Shown in pieces: positions 8,220 to 16,947 of a DNA stretch of 64,000 nt. Position 1 is the stretch's first letter, and each line of letters opens with the position of its first letter. Below the pieces are notes generated by a model that saw only the letters and a program-made list of their open reading frames with translations, was not told where the DNA came from and did no database searches. The DNA is from Paralysiella testudinis. Lineage in GTDB: Bacteria > Pseudomonadota > Gammaproteobacteria > Burkholderiales > Neisseriaceae. A program made the position numbers and the translations under genes. The stretch spans positions 558,001-622,000 of the forward strand of contig NZ_CP069798.1 in NCBI RefSeq assembly GCF_016894345.1, in the 5' to 3' direction.

Positions 8220-9222
8220 ATGATGAACTTCCAAGTATTGGGCATCGACATCAGCAAAAACAAATTAGATTGTGCTCTTATCCGCGACATTGGCAGCAGT
8301 AAAATCAAAACCAAAGCATTGCCAAACCACCTCCAAGGCTTTAACCAACTGACAGAATGGCTGTATAAAAACATCGGTGAAGACTTAAGCCTACTCAAAA
8401 TTTTCATGGAAGCCACCGGCGTTTACCATGAAGCATTGGCAGAGTATCTGCATAACAAAGGCATCGCCGTTTATCTGCTTAATCCTGCCGACAGTGCCCA
8501 TTATGCCAAATACGACAGCTTGCACAAAACCGATAAGGCTGATAGCCAGTCACTGGCCAGAGCCGGTATTGACCGCCTCATGCACCACAAAGTACGCCAA
8601 TGGCAGCCTGCTGCACCCACATCAAGCGGCTCAACGCACTACTAGCCCGTCTAGATGCGCTGCAAAGCGATCTGCAGCGTGAAGACAACCGCATGGAGAA
8701 AGCCGGATTCAGCGCTGTTCCCGAAGCGGTCAGCCAGTCCATCAGCACCATGCAGACCAATTTGAAGCAGCAGATCAGCACCATCACACAGGAAATCGAA
8801 CAACATATTGACCGGCATCCTGATTTGAAAAAGACCGTGCTTTACTGCGCAGCATACCCGGTGTAGGTGAAGTGGTTTCATTGCGCATGGTTGCGCTCTA
8901 TCATAGCAAACATTTTACCTCCGCCTCGCAAATGGCTGCCTATTTGGGATTGGTGCCGAAAAAACGGGAATCCGGCAAACACAAAGGCAAAGCCATGCTT
9001 TCCAAGCAGGGCAGTTCGGTCATACGAGCTAAGTTGTATATGGCTGCGGTGGTTGCAAAAACGTGGAATCCGGATATTAACGCGCATTACCGCAGACTGA
9101 AAGCCAGAAACAAAACGGAAATGCAGACCATCGGCGCAGCGATGCGCCGCTTGGTACAGATTTGCTTTGGTGTGTTGAAGCACCAATGCGAATATCAGGC
9201 CAAAATAACCATTGCGGCTTGA
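8220..9222 (+). pseudogene. IS110-family transposase, frame-disrupted
   Basis: The N-terminal RuvC-like DEDD domain is clear: GIDISKNKLD, then FMEATGVYHE and HKTDKADSQSLA. The C-terminal Transposase_20 domain has LRSIPGVGEVVSL and QGSSVIRAKLYMA, which includes the catalytic serine region. Two breaks separate these parts. A run of three C near 8617 is four in copy 2. A run of five A near 8829 would need six to keep frame; the same shortfall occurs in copy 2. Restored length is about 334 residues. Start ATG at 8220 follows AAGGATAG. The TAG near 8864 lies only in the shifted frame; in the restored frame it is part of a valine codon. Confidence 0.85.
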
Positions 9223-9353
9223 TGCGAGAGATGGTATCTACGCGGATGGTACTGCCGAGCTGTTTTTATTTTGTAAGGTTATTTTTAGGATTAGCATCAG
9301 TGGCTGCACTTTATATCCCAGTGCGTCACTTCAAGCTCAGAAAGAAGGCATGT

Positions 9354-9758
9354 ATGGCCAACTCTGTGTATTTTAATCCGCGCCAGCTCGGTGCGCTCAA
9401 ACGCATCGGCGATGTATTGCTGCCTGCGGGTGGTGATTTCCCTGCCTTTTCGCACACCGGTGCGCTGGCGCACATTGATGAAATGATGGCGCCGGCACAC
9501 CCCGATGATATCCGCGACCTCAAAACCGTGTTGCTGCTGCTCAGCTTGATGCCCACGCCGGTGCTGGCGTTTCTATTGCGCCGCTGCATGGCCGCCCATG
9601 GCCAAAATCATTGGCTGGCGGTGCCGCTGCGCCAGCTCGATATCGGCCTGCGCGGCATTGTCTACAGCCTGTATTACGCCAACCAGTGCGGCGAAGACGG
9701 GCAGGGCACGGTGTTTGCCGCCATGGATTACCAACTGCATTGCACGGCGGATTATTAG
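9354..9758 (+). CDS. Small protein resembling gluconate 2-dehydrogenase subunit 3
   Basis: A 134-residue protein starting MANSVYFNPRQLGALKRIGD. The opening, in which a helix leads into DVLLPAGGDFP, resembles the small helical subunits that accompany GMC dehydrogenases, where LPA or LPG is typical. I assign this by pattern only. No signal peptide or metal-binding cysteine cluster is evident. ATG at 9354 is preferred (AAGG upstream); the frame is open back to 9162 but that part overlaps the IS110 copy. It was probably next to the GMC gene before the IS110 insertion. A DUS terminator follows. Confidence 0.5.
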   Translation: MANSVYFNPRQLGALKRIGDVLLPAGGDFPAFSHTGALAHIDEMMAPAHPDDIRDLKTVLLLLSLMPTPVLAFLLRRCMAAHGQNHWLAVPLRQLDIGLRGIVYSLYYANQCGEDGQGTVFAAMDYQLHCTADY

Positions 9759-9785
9759 CTTGAAATAGGCGGCAATAGTGCTTTT

Positions 9786-9827
9786 CAAGGCTGCCTGAAA
9801 CCGCATTCCTGTTTTCAGGCAGCCTTG
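9786..9827 (+). terminator. DUS-pair terminator
   Basis: Inverted uptake sequences separated by about 12 bases, 28 bp after the 134-residue reading frame. Confidence 0.75.
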
Positions 9828-9851
9828 GATAACTTAATGGAGATAAAACAA

Positions 9852-10570
9852 GGGGCTGTACTAGATAACTAGGGTTATTCAAAACCATTTAAAATAACCC
9901 CTATGAGAAAAAGTCGTCTAAGTCAGTATAAACAAAATAAACTCATTGAGCTTTTTGTTGCTAATGTTACTGCACGTATTGCCGCCCAATTAGTTGGCGT
10001 CAATAAAAACACGGCAGCTTATTACTTCCATCGCCTTCGTTTGTTGATCTACCAAAATAGCCCCCATTTAGAAATGCTTGATGGCGAGGTAGAAGTTGAT
10101 GAAAGCTATTTTGGTGGTCAACGCAAAGGTAAGCGCGGACGTGGTGCAGCTGGAAAAACCATTGTATTCGGGCTTTTGAAGCGTAATGGCCGGGTTTATA
10201 CGGTAGCGGTTCCCAATACGCAAACGGTTACATTGCTGCCGATTATTCGAGAACAAGTGCGACCCGACAGCATTGTTTATACCGACTGCTATAGAAGCTA
10301 CGATGTGCTTGATGCCAGTGAATTCAGCCATTACCGTATCAATCACAGCACACATTTTGCCGAACAACATAACCACATAAACGGAATAGAGAACTTTTGG
10401 AATCAGGCAAAGCGCCATTTGCGTAAGTTCAACGGCATTCCTAAAGCACATTTCGGGTTGTATCTGAAGGAGTGCGAATGGCGTTTTAACAACAGTGAAA
10501 TGAAAGTTCAAATTTCTATTTTAAAACAATTAGTAAAATACTATTTGGCCTAGTTATCTAGTACAGCCCC
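9852..10570 (+). mobile_element. IS1016-like insertion sequence (IS1595 family), intact
   Basis: A 719-bp element with perfect 22-bp inverted ends starting GGGGCTGTACTAGATAACTA. It is flanked by an exact 8-bp direct repeat TAAAACAA (9844-9851 and 10571-10578), the duplication size expected for this family. The transposase gene is uninterrupted and fills the element, so the insertion looks recent and possibly active. Confidence 0.95.
9903..10553 (+). CDS. IS1016-type transposase (ISXO2-like DDE)
   Basis: A 216-residue transposase with an N-terminal helix-turn-helix region (QLVGVNKNTAAYYFHRLR, about residues 28-46). The catalytic domain opens with EVDESYFGGQRKGKRGRG; a second acidic residue lies in VYTDCYRSY and the third in HNHINGIENFW. 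These are the ISXO2-like DDE/DDN signatures. Length matches IS1016 relatives (about 215). The ATG at 9903 is about 50 bp inside the left end. No frameshift is present. Confidence 0.93.
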   Translation: MRKSRLSQYKQNKLIELFVANVTARIAAQLVGVNKNTAAYYFHRLRLLIYQNSPHLEMLDGEVEVDESYFGGQRKGKRGRGAAGKTIVFGLLKRNGRVYTVAVPNTQTVTLLPIIREQVRPDSIVYTDCYRSYDVLDASEFSHYRINHSTHFAEQHNHINGIENFWNQAKRHLRKFNGIPKAHFGLYLKECEWRFNNSEMKVQISILKQLVKYYLA

Positions 10571-10631
10571 TAAAACAATTGTTTTAAGCTGCCTGAAACC
10601 CCAAAACAACCCCGCCCACGGAGAATGCTGC

Positions 10632-12149
10632 ATGACCACACCTTCCACAACCACCGAAATGAGTGCTGCTGCCGTGGCCGAGGTGGCCGCGCAAGCCCGT
10701 GCCGCCGCCGATAAATTGGCGCACACCACCTTGGCCGAACGCTTGGCCGCGGTGAAAGCCATCAGCGCCTATGTGCTTGAGCATAAAGAAGACATCGCCG
10801 ATGCCGTGTGCCGCGAAACCCGCAAAACCCGCACCGATGCTTTGGTGTCGGAAGTAATGGGCGTGCTCGACAATTTCGAATGGCTGCTGCACCGTGCGCC
10901 CAAAATTCTGGCCGACCAAAAAGTACCCACCCCAATTGCGCTGCTGGGCAAAAAATCGCGTATCTATCACCAGCCGCTGGGTGTGGTGCTGGTGATTTCA
11001 CCATGGAACTACCCACTGCACATTGGCATCACTTCAATTGTGGCCGCCTTTGTGTGCGGCAATGCGGTGCTGTTCAAGCCTTCGGAAGTCACCCCTTTGC
11101 AAGGTTTGTTTGAGCGTATTTTTGCGGCGGCGCCGCTGCTGGCGCAAAGCGTGTTTGTGTGCTACGGCGGCGGCGAAACCGCGCAAAGGCTGATTGACAC
11201 ACAGCCCGCCAAAATTTTCTTTACCGGCTCGGCACGCACTGGCAAGCGCATTTTGGCGCAGGCGGCGGAAAAACTGATTCCGGTGGATTTAGAGCTGGGC
11301 GGCAAAGATGCGGCGATTGTGTTTGACAGTGCCAATCTGGATCGCGCCGTGGCCGGGGTGATGTGGGGCGCGCTCACCAACGCCGGGCAATCGTGTTCAT
11401 CGCTGGAGCGCATTTACGTGCAGGCGGGTGTGTACGATGAATTTGTGCGGCGCCTCAGCGCGGCGGTCAACGGCTTAGTGCTTAATTATGGCGACAGCGG
11501 CGATGCCGATATCGGTGGCATCACCGCCGCTTTTCAAATGGACATCATCCGCCGCCATGTGGCCGATGCCCGCGCCAAAGGTGCCACCCAGCACACCGGC
11601 GGCGATGTGCTGGCCGCCAGCGAGCACATCTTCCAGCCCACCGTGCTCACCAATCTGCATGAAAACATGCTGCTGATGCAGGAAGAAACCTTCGGCCCCT
11701 TGCTGCCGGTGCTGAAATTCGACACCGAAGAAGAAGCCGTTGCCTTGGCCAACCACAGCGAATTCGGCCTCGCCGCCTCGGTGTGGGGCGGCGATAAAGC
11801 ACAGCTGGAGCGGGTAACGCGGCGGCTGGTATGCGGCGCGGTGTCGGTAAACAACGCCATGATCACCGAAGGCAACCCCAATCTGCCTTTCGGTGGCACC
11901 AAAGCCAGCGGCCACGGCCGCCAAAAAGGCGCCGAAGGCCTGCTCGGCTATACCCGCAGCAAAGCGGTGCTATACGACGGCAACAGCGGCAAAATTGAAG
12001 CCAACTGGTATCCCTACACCCAAAAAAAATACCATTTGTTTGCCGATCTGATTGATACCCTATTTGGCAAAAGCGGCATAGCACGGCTGCTGGGGCTGAT
12101 TAAAACCGGCACCGCACTGGAAGGCGAAGCCAAAAAACCGCGCGGCTGA
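10632..12149 (+). CDS. NAD(P)-dependent aldehyde dehydrogenase
   Basis: A 505-residue ALDH that oxidises an aldehyde to a carboxylate. Active-site residues are in place: Asn126 in SPWNYP, Glu221 in ELGGKDA and the nucleophile Cys255 in NAGQSCSS. The cofactor-binding FTGSARTGK loop lies at 197-205. The sequence type (short N-terminus, extended C-terminal tail) resembles coniferyl/long-chain aldehyde dehydrogenases. The start has GGAG nine bases upstream. In context it would remove the aldehyde produced by the GMC oxidoreductase (inference). The IS1016-like element ends 61 bp upstream, so its native promoter may have been displaced. Confidence 0.88.
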   Translation: MTTPSTTTEMSAAAVAEVAAQARAAADKLAHTTLAERLAAVKAISAYVLEHKEDIADAVCRETRKTRTDALVSEVMGVLDNFEWLLHRAPKILADQKVPTPIALLGKKSRIYHQPLGVVLVISPWNYPLHIGITSIVAAFVCGNAVLFKPSEVTPLQGLFERIFAAAPLLAQSVFVCYGGGETAQRLIDTQPAKIFFTGSARTGKRILAQAAEKLIPVDLELGGKDAAIVFDSANLDRAVAGVMWGALTNAGQSCSSLERIYVQAGVYDEFVRRLSAAVNGLVLNYGDSGDADIGGITAAFQMDIIRRHVADARAKGATQHTGGDVLAASEHIFQPTVLTNLHENMLLMQEETFGPLLPVLKFDTEEEAVALANHSEFGLAASVWGGDKAQLERVTRRLVCGAVSVNNAMITEGNPNLPFGGTKASGHGRQKGAEGLLGYTRSKAVLYDGNSGKIEANWYPYTQKKYHLFADLIDTLFGKSGIARLLGLIKTGTALEGEAKKPRG

Positions 12150-12189
12150 TGCTGCAGGCCAATCCAAATCATTTAATTTAAGCTGAATA

Positions 12190-12240
12190 ATGCCGCTGCC
12201 AGCGTCGTGGTTAATACGGCGTTGGCAGCGGCATAAATTT
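12190..12240 (+). terminator. Hairpin after the aldehyde dehydrogenase gene
   Basis: Arms ATGCCGCTGCCA (12190-12201) and TGGCAGCGGCAT (12223-12234) pair perfectly, followed by an AT-rich tract rather than a pure T-run. Confidence 0.6.
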
Positions 12241-12439
12241 AATTGAACCAACAGTGATTTATGCTTGCTTAAAGCGTATCAAAATTACAACACGCCGGTA
12301 AAACAATACAAGATTATTTTGTATTTTGGTTAAGAACATTTAATTTTTGGCCTATGATTCGATGGCCACTGCACTGCTTTACTAAAGGCCGCGCTGTTTT
12401 AGAAAACAACAACAAAATCTATTCCTAGGGAGAAAAACC

Positions 12440-13633
12440 ATGCTACGCAAAACCGTGTTCGCCACCTTGCTTACCCTGCCGGCGCTGGCCGCCCACGCCG
12501 CCGCACTGGAGCGCAGCGATCAATCCACGGCATTTATGTTCGAGCCGGGCAACCGTGTTGAATTGGGCGCCGCCTATGTGGCACCTTCGGTGAAAGGGCA
12601 GGCGCTGGATACGCCCATGTTTATGGGCAGCAGCGGCACCGTGGCCAATTACGACATCCCCACGGGCGATGTGGGCAATAACTATATGCAGTATGCGGTT
12701 TCGGGCAAATTCCAGCTTAACGACCAATTATCCTTAGGGCTGAAATACGAGCAGCCGTTTGGCATCAATGTACGCTACAACAACGACAGCGGGCGCTATC
12801 AGGCTGTGGGTGCGCCCGACAGTGCCACAGCGGGCATGAATGCCAAAGCGCAGGCACACAACTTTACCGCACTGGTGGCCTACAAAACCCCGCAAAACAT
12901 TTCCATTTTCGGCGGCCCGACCTATCAGTCGGTCAATGGCTCAGTAGCACTGCCCGCATTGGCGGGCTACGATTTGGATTTGCCTGGCAGCGGCGGCTGG
13001 GGCTATGTGCTGGGTGCGGCGTATGAGAAACCCGACATTGCTCTGCGCGCCACGCTCACCTACCGCTCCGCCGTCAAGTATGCACACAAGGTAACGGAAA
13101 CCTTCAACCACCCACAAGCCGGTGCCATCAGTCAAACAAGTGATTTGAATTTCAAGCTGCCGCAATCGGTGAATTTGGAATTTCAAACCGGTATTGCCCC
13201 CAAAACCCTGCTCTTGGCCAGCGCCCGCTGGACCGATTGGAGCGCATTCAAAGTCCGCCCGGATCTTTACACCAGCCTGCAACAAGCCAATGGCGTCAAC
13301 AACGCCGAGTTGGTGAGCTTTGGTAAAGATTCCTATCAATTTAATCTGGGCGTGGGGCGGCAGCTGAGCGAGAAATTCAGCGGCTATGTCATCGGCGGCT
13401 ACGACAGCGGCAACGGCGATCCAGTATCGCCGTTAGGTCCGCCGGATAAAGCCTATACCTTGAATGTGGGCGGCAAATATGTGATTAACAAGCATGTGGA
13501 TATCGGCGCCGGTGTCCAATACAACTGGTATAAAAACCAGTCCACCACCGTAGACGGCGTACCGGTGGCGGCGGCCAAATTCAATAATATGAATGTATGG
13601 GGGGTGGGCGCACGCTTGGGGGTGAACTGGTAA
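12440..13633 (+). CDS. FadL/OmpP1-family outer-membrane transporter
   Basis: A 397-residue outer-membrane beta-barrel protein. A signal peptide (MLRKTVFATLLTLPALAAHA, residues 1-20) precedes the mature N-terminus ALERSDQSTAFMFEPGN. The rest has alternating beta-strand character, with repeated LGAAYxxPDIALRATLTYRS and FNLGVGRQL patterns typical of FadL channels, which move long-chain fatty acids or other hydrophobic compounds. AGGGAG precedes the ATG. It follows the aldehyde dehydrogenase after 290 bp, including a hairpin, so it is likely independently transcribed. The substrate may be hydrophobic and linked to the upstream oxidation genes (inference). Confidence 0.85.
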   Translation: MLRKTVFATLLTLPALAAHAAALERSDQSTAFMFEPGNRVELGAAYVAPSVKGQALDTPMFMGSSGTVANYDIPTGDVGNNYMQYAVSGKFQLNDQLSLGLKYEQPFGINVRYNNDSGRYQAVGAPDSATAGMNAKAQAHNFTALVAYKTPQNISIFGGPTYQSVNGSVALPALAGYDLDLPGSGGWGYVLGAAYEKPDIALRATLTYRSAVKYAHKVTETFNHPQAGAISQTSDLNFKLPQSVNLEFQTGIAPKTLLLASARWTDWSAFKVRPDLYTSLQQANGVNNAELVSFGKDSYQFNLGVGRQLSEKFSGYVIGGYDSGNGDPVSPLGPPDKAYTLNVGGKYVINKHVDIGAGVQYNWYKNQSTTVDGVPVAAAKFNNMNVWGVGARLGVNW

Positions 13634-13710
13634 TGCCGCGATTACATGCCCGTGGTGCAGTGCCGCAAGATTCCGTACAATAGGCGCACTTGCTTTTATC
13701 TTTTTTGCTT

Positions 13711-14580
13711 ATGAAATTGGCTTTTGCGCTTTTATATTGTATTCAATGGCTGCCGCTGCGCTTGATTCACGCCTTGGCGCGCGCGGTGGGCTGGCTGGCG
13801 TTTTACGCCGTGCGCCCGCGCCGCCGGATAGGGCTGATTAATCTGCGCCATTGCTATCCGGAATGGACGGAGCAGCAGCGGCGCGCGCTGCTGAGGCAGC
13901 ATTTTGTGCACATGGCCATGCTGGTGCTGGAATACGGCCTATATTGGTATGGCTCTGCACAGCGGCTCAAAAACATGGTGCATTACCAAGACAAACACCA
14001 TTTGGACGATGCACTGGCTCGTGGCGACAAAGTCATTCTGCTCTATCCGCATTTCACCGCATTTGAGGCAGCGGTATATGCGCTGAATCAGGAAATGTTC
14101 TTAATCAGTATGTATTCCCGCCAAAAAAATCAGGCCATGGATGCGCAAATCCTGAAAGGGCGCTACCGCTACAATAATGTGTTTCTGATTGGCCGCACCG
14201 AAGGCTTGCGCTCGATTATCAAAAAACTCAAAGCCAGCACCGCACCGTTTGTGTATCTGCCCGATCAAGATTTTGGCCGCAAAGAATCGGTATTTGTGGA
14301 TTTTTTCGGCATTCCCACCGCCACCATTGCCGGTTTGAGCCGTATTGCTGCTTTAACCGGTGCCAAAGTGATTCCCGCCATTCCCACCCGCCAAGCCAAC
14401 GGCACGGTAAAGCTGCGTTTTTATCCGCCATGGGAAAATTATCCCGGCAACGATGCCATTGCCGACACCCAGCGCATGAACGACTTTATCGAAGCACGCG
14501 TGCGCGAGCAGCCGGAGCAGTATTTTTGGCTGCACAAGCGTTTCAAAACCCGCCCCGAGGGCGAGGCTTCTTTTTATTAG
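13711..14580 (+). CDS. Lipid A late acyltransferase (LpxL/LpxM family)
   Basis: A 289-residue inner-membrane acyltransferase transferring a secondary acyl chain to the lipid A precursor. It has an N-terminal membrane helix (about residues 1-30) and the H-x4-E catalytic motif in YPHFTAFEAAV (near 120), followed by LPDQDFGRKESVFVDFFG, the second conserved block. A TTG start at 13690 is possible, but ATG at 13711 gives the usual N-terminus; neither has a clear Shine-Dalgarno. A second family member is at 48142; that one sits beside metK, so this copy may be the paralogue acting at a different position. Which secondary chain it adds cannot be determined here. Confidence 0.85.
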   Translation: MKLAFALLYCIQWLPLRLIHALARAVGWLAFYAVRPRRRIGLINLRHCYPEWTEQQRRALLRQHFVHMAMLVLEYGLYWYGSAQRLKNMVHYQDKHHLDDALARGDKVILLYPHFTAFEAAVYALNQEMFLISMYSRQKNQAMDAQILKGRYRYNNVFLIGRTEGLRSIIKKLKASTAPFVYLPDQDFGRKESVFVDFFGIPTATIAGLSRIAALTGAKVIPAIPTRQANGTVKLRFYPPWENYPGNDAIADTQRMNDFIEARVREQPEQYFWLHKRFKTRPEGEASFY

Positions 14581-14597
14581 CCCAAAATAAGGATTGG

Positions 14598-14635
14598 TAT
14601 AATACAAGGCTGCCTTTCAGGCAGCCTTGTATTAT
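14598..14635 (+). terminator. Near-perfect DUS palindrome terminator
   Basis: Two uptake sequences almost abut (three-base loop) and are extended by ACAAGG-type and TATA arms, making a long hairpin just after the acyltransferase stop. It overlaps the left end of the next repeat. Confidence 0.7.
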
Positions 14636-14737
14636 ACCAATTCGAAAAAACAACCTAACTGTGTTGGCTCGCCTAGCCGTACTAGGTGTACTGTCTGCGG
14701 CTCGCCGCCTTGTTATCTTATTTTTTCGAATTGGTAT
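14634..14737. repeat. Correia-like element, short form (104 bp)
   Basis: Ends ATACCAATTCGAAAAA and its complement; interior as at 1072, including a GTACTAGGTGTACTGTCTGC core and the GGCTCGCCGCCTTGTTATC arm. Same length as the copy at 1072. Confidence 0.85.
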
Positions 14738-15220
14738 TACTTTGCCTATTGCTCAATGATTTTAATGCGCCATTATCAGCGCCGATGTTCGTTTTTGTTG
14801 CCCACACCATGCAATCGCGCTTGCGGCTGACCTAAGCTTTATTTCTGCCCAAGATTCACTTTGGTGCTACTGTGATAAGCCATTGTTTTGATGCCGTTTA
14901 GATTTTATATTCCAAATCGGCTTTCAGGCAGCCTACGCACAATGCCACTACAGATTCTTGCGCAACATCTGCATAAAACAAATTTTTGCTGCATTAAAAT
15001 TTAAAAATGCAGCATTTTCTGGCAATCAAACAAGTGTTTTAAATTCAGTCATCACAATCGAACATTGGTTTTTCGTTTAAGTAAGCAACGGAAAACACTA
15101 AAAAATTTTCAATCAGGGCTTCCATTGCCGCCCAAAAACGGGTAAATTTATTGCACCGCACCAACGCCGCATCCGGTGTCTTTTAAGAAAAATATTCGAG
15201 CAGATAGCAAAGGATTTACC
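14738..15220. other. Intergenic region upstream of aceA
   Basis: About 480 bp with low coding potential, increasingly AT-rich towards aceA, with a single DUS near 14921-14934. It presumably holds the aceA promoter; I see no clear operator. The frame of aceA is open back to 15176, but that part lacks the conserved N-terminus. Confidence 0.5.
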
Positions 15221-16816
15221 ATGTCTCAATACCAAAACGAAATCAAGCAAGCCCAAGCAGAAATCAAGCAGGCCGGTGAAGGTTGGAGCGCCATCAGCGC
15301 CGAAGCCGTAGCGCGTATGCGTTTGCAAAACCAGTTTCAAACCGGCTTGGAAATTGCCAAATACACCGCCGGTGTAATGCGCCGCGATATGGCCGAATAC
15401 GATGCCGATGCTTCGGTTTACACCCAATCTTTGGGTTGCTGGCACGGTTTTATCGGCCAGCAAAAGCTGATTTCCATTAAAAAACACCTCAAAACCACCA
15501 ACAAACGCTATCTGTACCTTTCCGGCTGGATGGTGGCGGCACTGCGCTCCGAATTCGGCCCCTTGCCGGATCAATCCATGCACGAAAAAACCTCGGTATC
15601 CGCGCTGATTGCCGAGCTGTACACCTTCTTGCGCCAGGCTGATGCCCGCGAGCTGGATTTGCTGTTCACCGCGTTGGATGCCGCCCGTGAAGCCGGCGAC
15701 AGTGCCAAAGAAACCGAAATCATCGCCCAAATTGACAATCACGAAACCCATGTGGTGCCGATTATTGCCGACATCGATGCCGGTTTTGGCAATGCCGAAG
15801 CCACTTACTTGCTGGCCAAACAAATGATTGAAGCCGGCGCCTGCTGTATTCAAATTGAAAACCAGGTTTCCGACGAAAAACAATGCGGCCACCAAGACGG
15901 CAAAGTCACCGTGCCCCACGCCGACTTCTTGGCCAAAATCAACGCCGTGCGCTATGCCTTTATGGAATTGGGCGTTACCGATGGCGTGATTGTGGCGCGT
16001 ACCGACTCTTTGGGCGCCGGCCTCACCAAACAAATCGCCGTCACCAACCAACCGGGCGACTTGGGCGACTTGTATAACTCCTACCTGGATTGCGAAGAAA
16101 TCAGCGCCGAAGCCTTGGGCAACGGCGATGTGGTGATTAAGCGCGAAGGCAAGCTGCTGCGCCCGAAACGCCTGCCGAGCAATTTGTTCCAATTCCGTGC
16201 CGGCACCGGCGAAGACCGTTGCGTGTTGGACTGCATCACTTCTTTGCAAAATGGCGCCGACATGATTTGGATCGAAACCGAAAAACCGCACATCGGCCAA
16301 ATCAAAGGCATGGTAGACCGCATCCGCGAAGTGATTCCGAATGCCAAACTGGTGTACAACAACAGCCCTTCATTCAACTGGACATTAAACTTCCGCCAGC
16401 AAGTATTCGATGCGTGGAGCGAAGCCGGTAAAGACGTGTCTGCCTTCGACCGTGCCAAACTGATGAGCGTAGACTACGACAACACCGATTTGGCCAAAGA
16501 AGCCGACGAGCGCATCCGTACCTTCCAGCGCGATGCTTCGGCACAAGCGGGCATTTTCCACCACCTGATCACCCTACCCACCTACCACACCGCCGCTTTG
16601 TCTACAGACAACTTGGCCAAAGGCTACTTTGCCGACCAAGGCATGTTGGCCTATGTGAAAGGCGTACAGCGCGAAGAAATCCGCCAAGGCATTGCCACAG
16701 TGAAACACCAAAATATGTCCGGCTCGGATATCGGCGACAGCCACAAAGAATACTTTGCCGGTGAAGCCGCACTGAAAGCCTCGGGCAAAGACAACACCAT
16801 GAATCAGTTTCATTGA
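15221..16816 (+). CDS. aceA: Isocitrate lyase
   Basis: A 531-residue isocitrate lyase of the longer type (as in Pseudomonas), cleaving isocitrate to glyoxylate and succinate for growth on acetate or fatty acids. The catalytic segment is DEKQCGHQDGK (Cys in KQCGH, about residue 225), preceded by VPIIADIDAGFGNAEATY, the metal- and substrate-binding strand. The substrate-contact NNSPSFNW motif is near residue 385. ATG at 15221 has AAAGGA upstream. No malate synthase is in the window. Its presence near fatty-acid-type oxidation genes is suggestive but they are separate transcription units. A DUS terminator with a T-run follows. Confidence 0.95.
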   Translation: MSQYQNEIKQAQAEIKQAGEGWSAISAEAVARMRLQNQFQTGLEIAKYTAGVMRRDMAEYDADASVYTQSLGCWHGFIGQQKLISIKKHLKTTNKRYLYLSGWMVAALRSEFGPLPDQSMHEKTSVSALIAELYTFLRQADARELDLLFTALDAAREAGDSAKETEIIAQIDNHETHVVPIIADIDAGFGNAEATYLLAKQMIEAGACCIQIENQVSDEKQCGHQDGKVTVPHADFLAKINAVRYAFMELGVTDGVIVARTDSLGAGLTKQIAVTNQPGDLGDLYNSYLDCEEISAEALGNGDVVIKREGKLLRPKRLPSNLFQFRAGTGEDRCVLDCITSLQNGADMIWIETEKPHIGQIKGMVDRIREVIPNAKLVYNNSPSFNWTLNFRQQVFDAWSEAGKDVSAFDRAKLMSVDYDNTDLAKEADERIRTFQRDASAQAGIFHHLITLPTYHTAALSTDNLAKGYFADQGMLAYVKGVQREEIRQGIATVKHQNMSGSDIGDSHKEYFAGEAALKASGKDNTMNQFH

Positions 16817-16839
16817 TTTATCCGTTCTGTGATGTATTT

Positions 16840-16868
16840 CAGGCAGCCTATTCAGGCTGCCTTTTTTT
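16840..16868 (+). terminator. DUS-based terminator after aceA
   Basis: AGGCAGCC and GGCTGCCT arms around a six-base loop, followed by seven T residues: a strong rho-independent terminator. Confidence 0.88.
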
Positions 16869-16947
16869 GTGCGCGCGCTGTCACCGCATTGCCATATCGC
16901 TGCTTTAACATAAACCCCATATTTCGCCACTTCAAAACAGGATTCCT

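Larger units (their letters stand above)
8035..9241 (+). mobile_element. IS110-family insertion sequence, copy 1
   Basis: A 1207-bp element almost identical to the reverse complement of 39727-40933. Boundaries were set where the two copies stop matching: CTTGTATCTCTC at the left end and GATGGTATCTAC at the right. There are no terminal inverted repeats, as expected for the family. The layout is 185 bp non-coding, a transposase reading frame of about 334 codons, then a 19-bp tail. Confidence 0.85.

Noticed and set aside
8864..8866. TAG stop as an inactivating mutation in IS110 copy 1
   Set aside because: In the frame that restores the conserved domain this triplet is part of GTA-GGT (Val-Gly), a silent difference from copy 2.
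15113..16300. 395-codon minus-strand frame opposite aceA
   Set aside because: Shadow of aceA; the composition is dictated by aceA codons.
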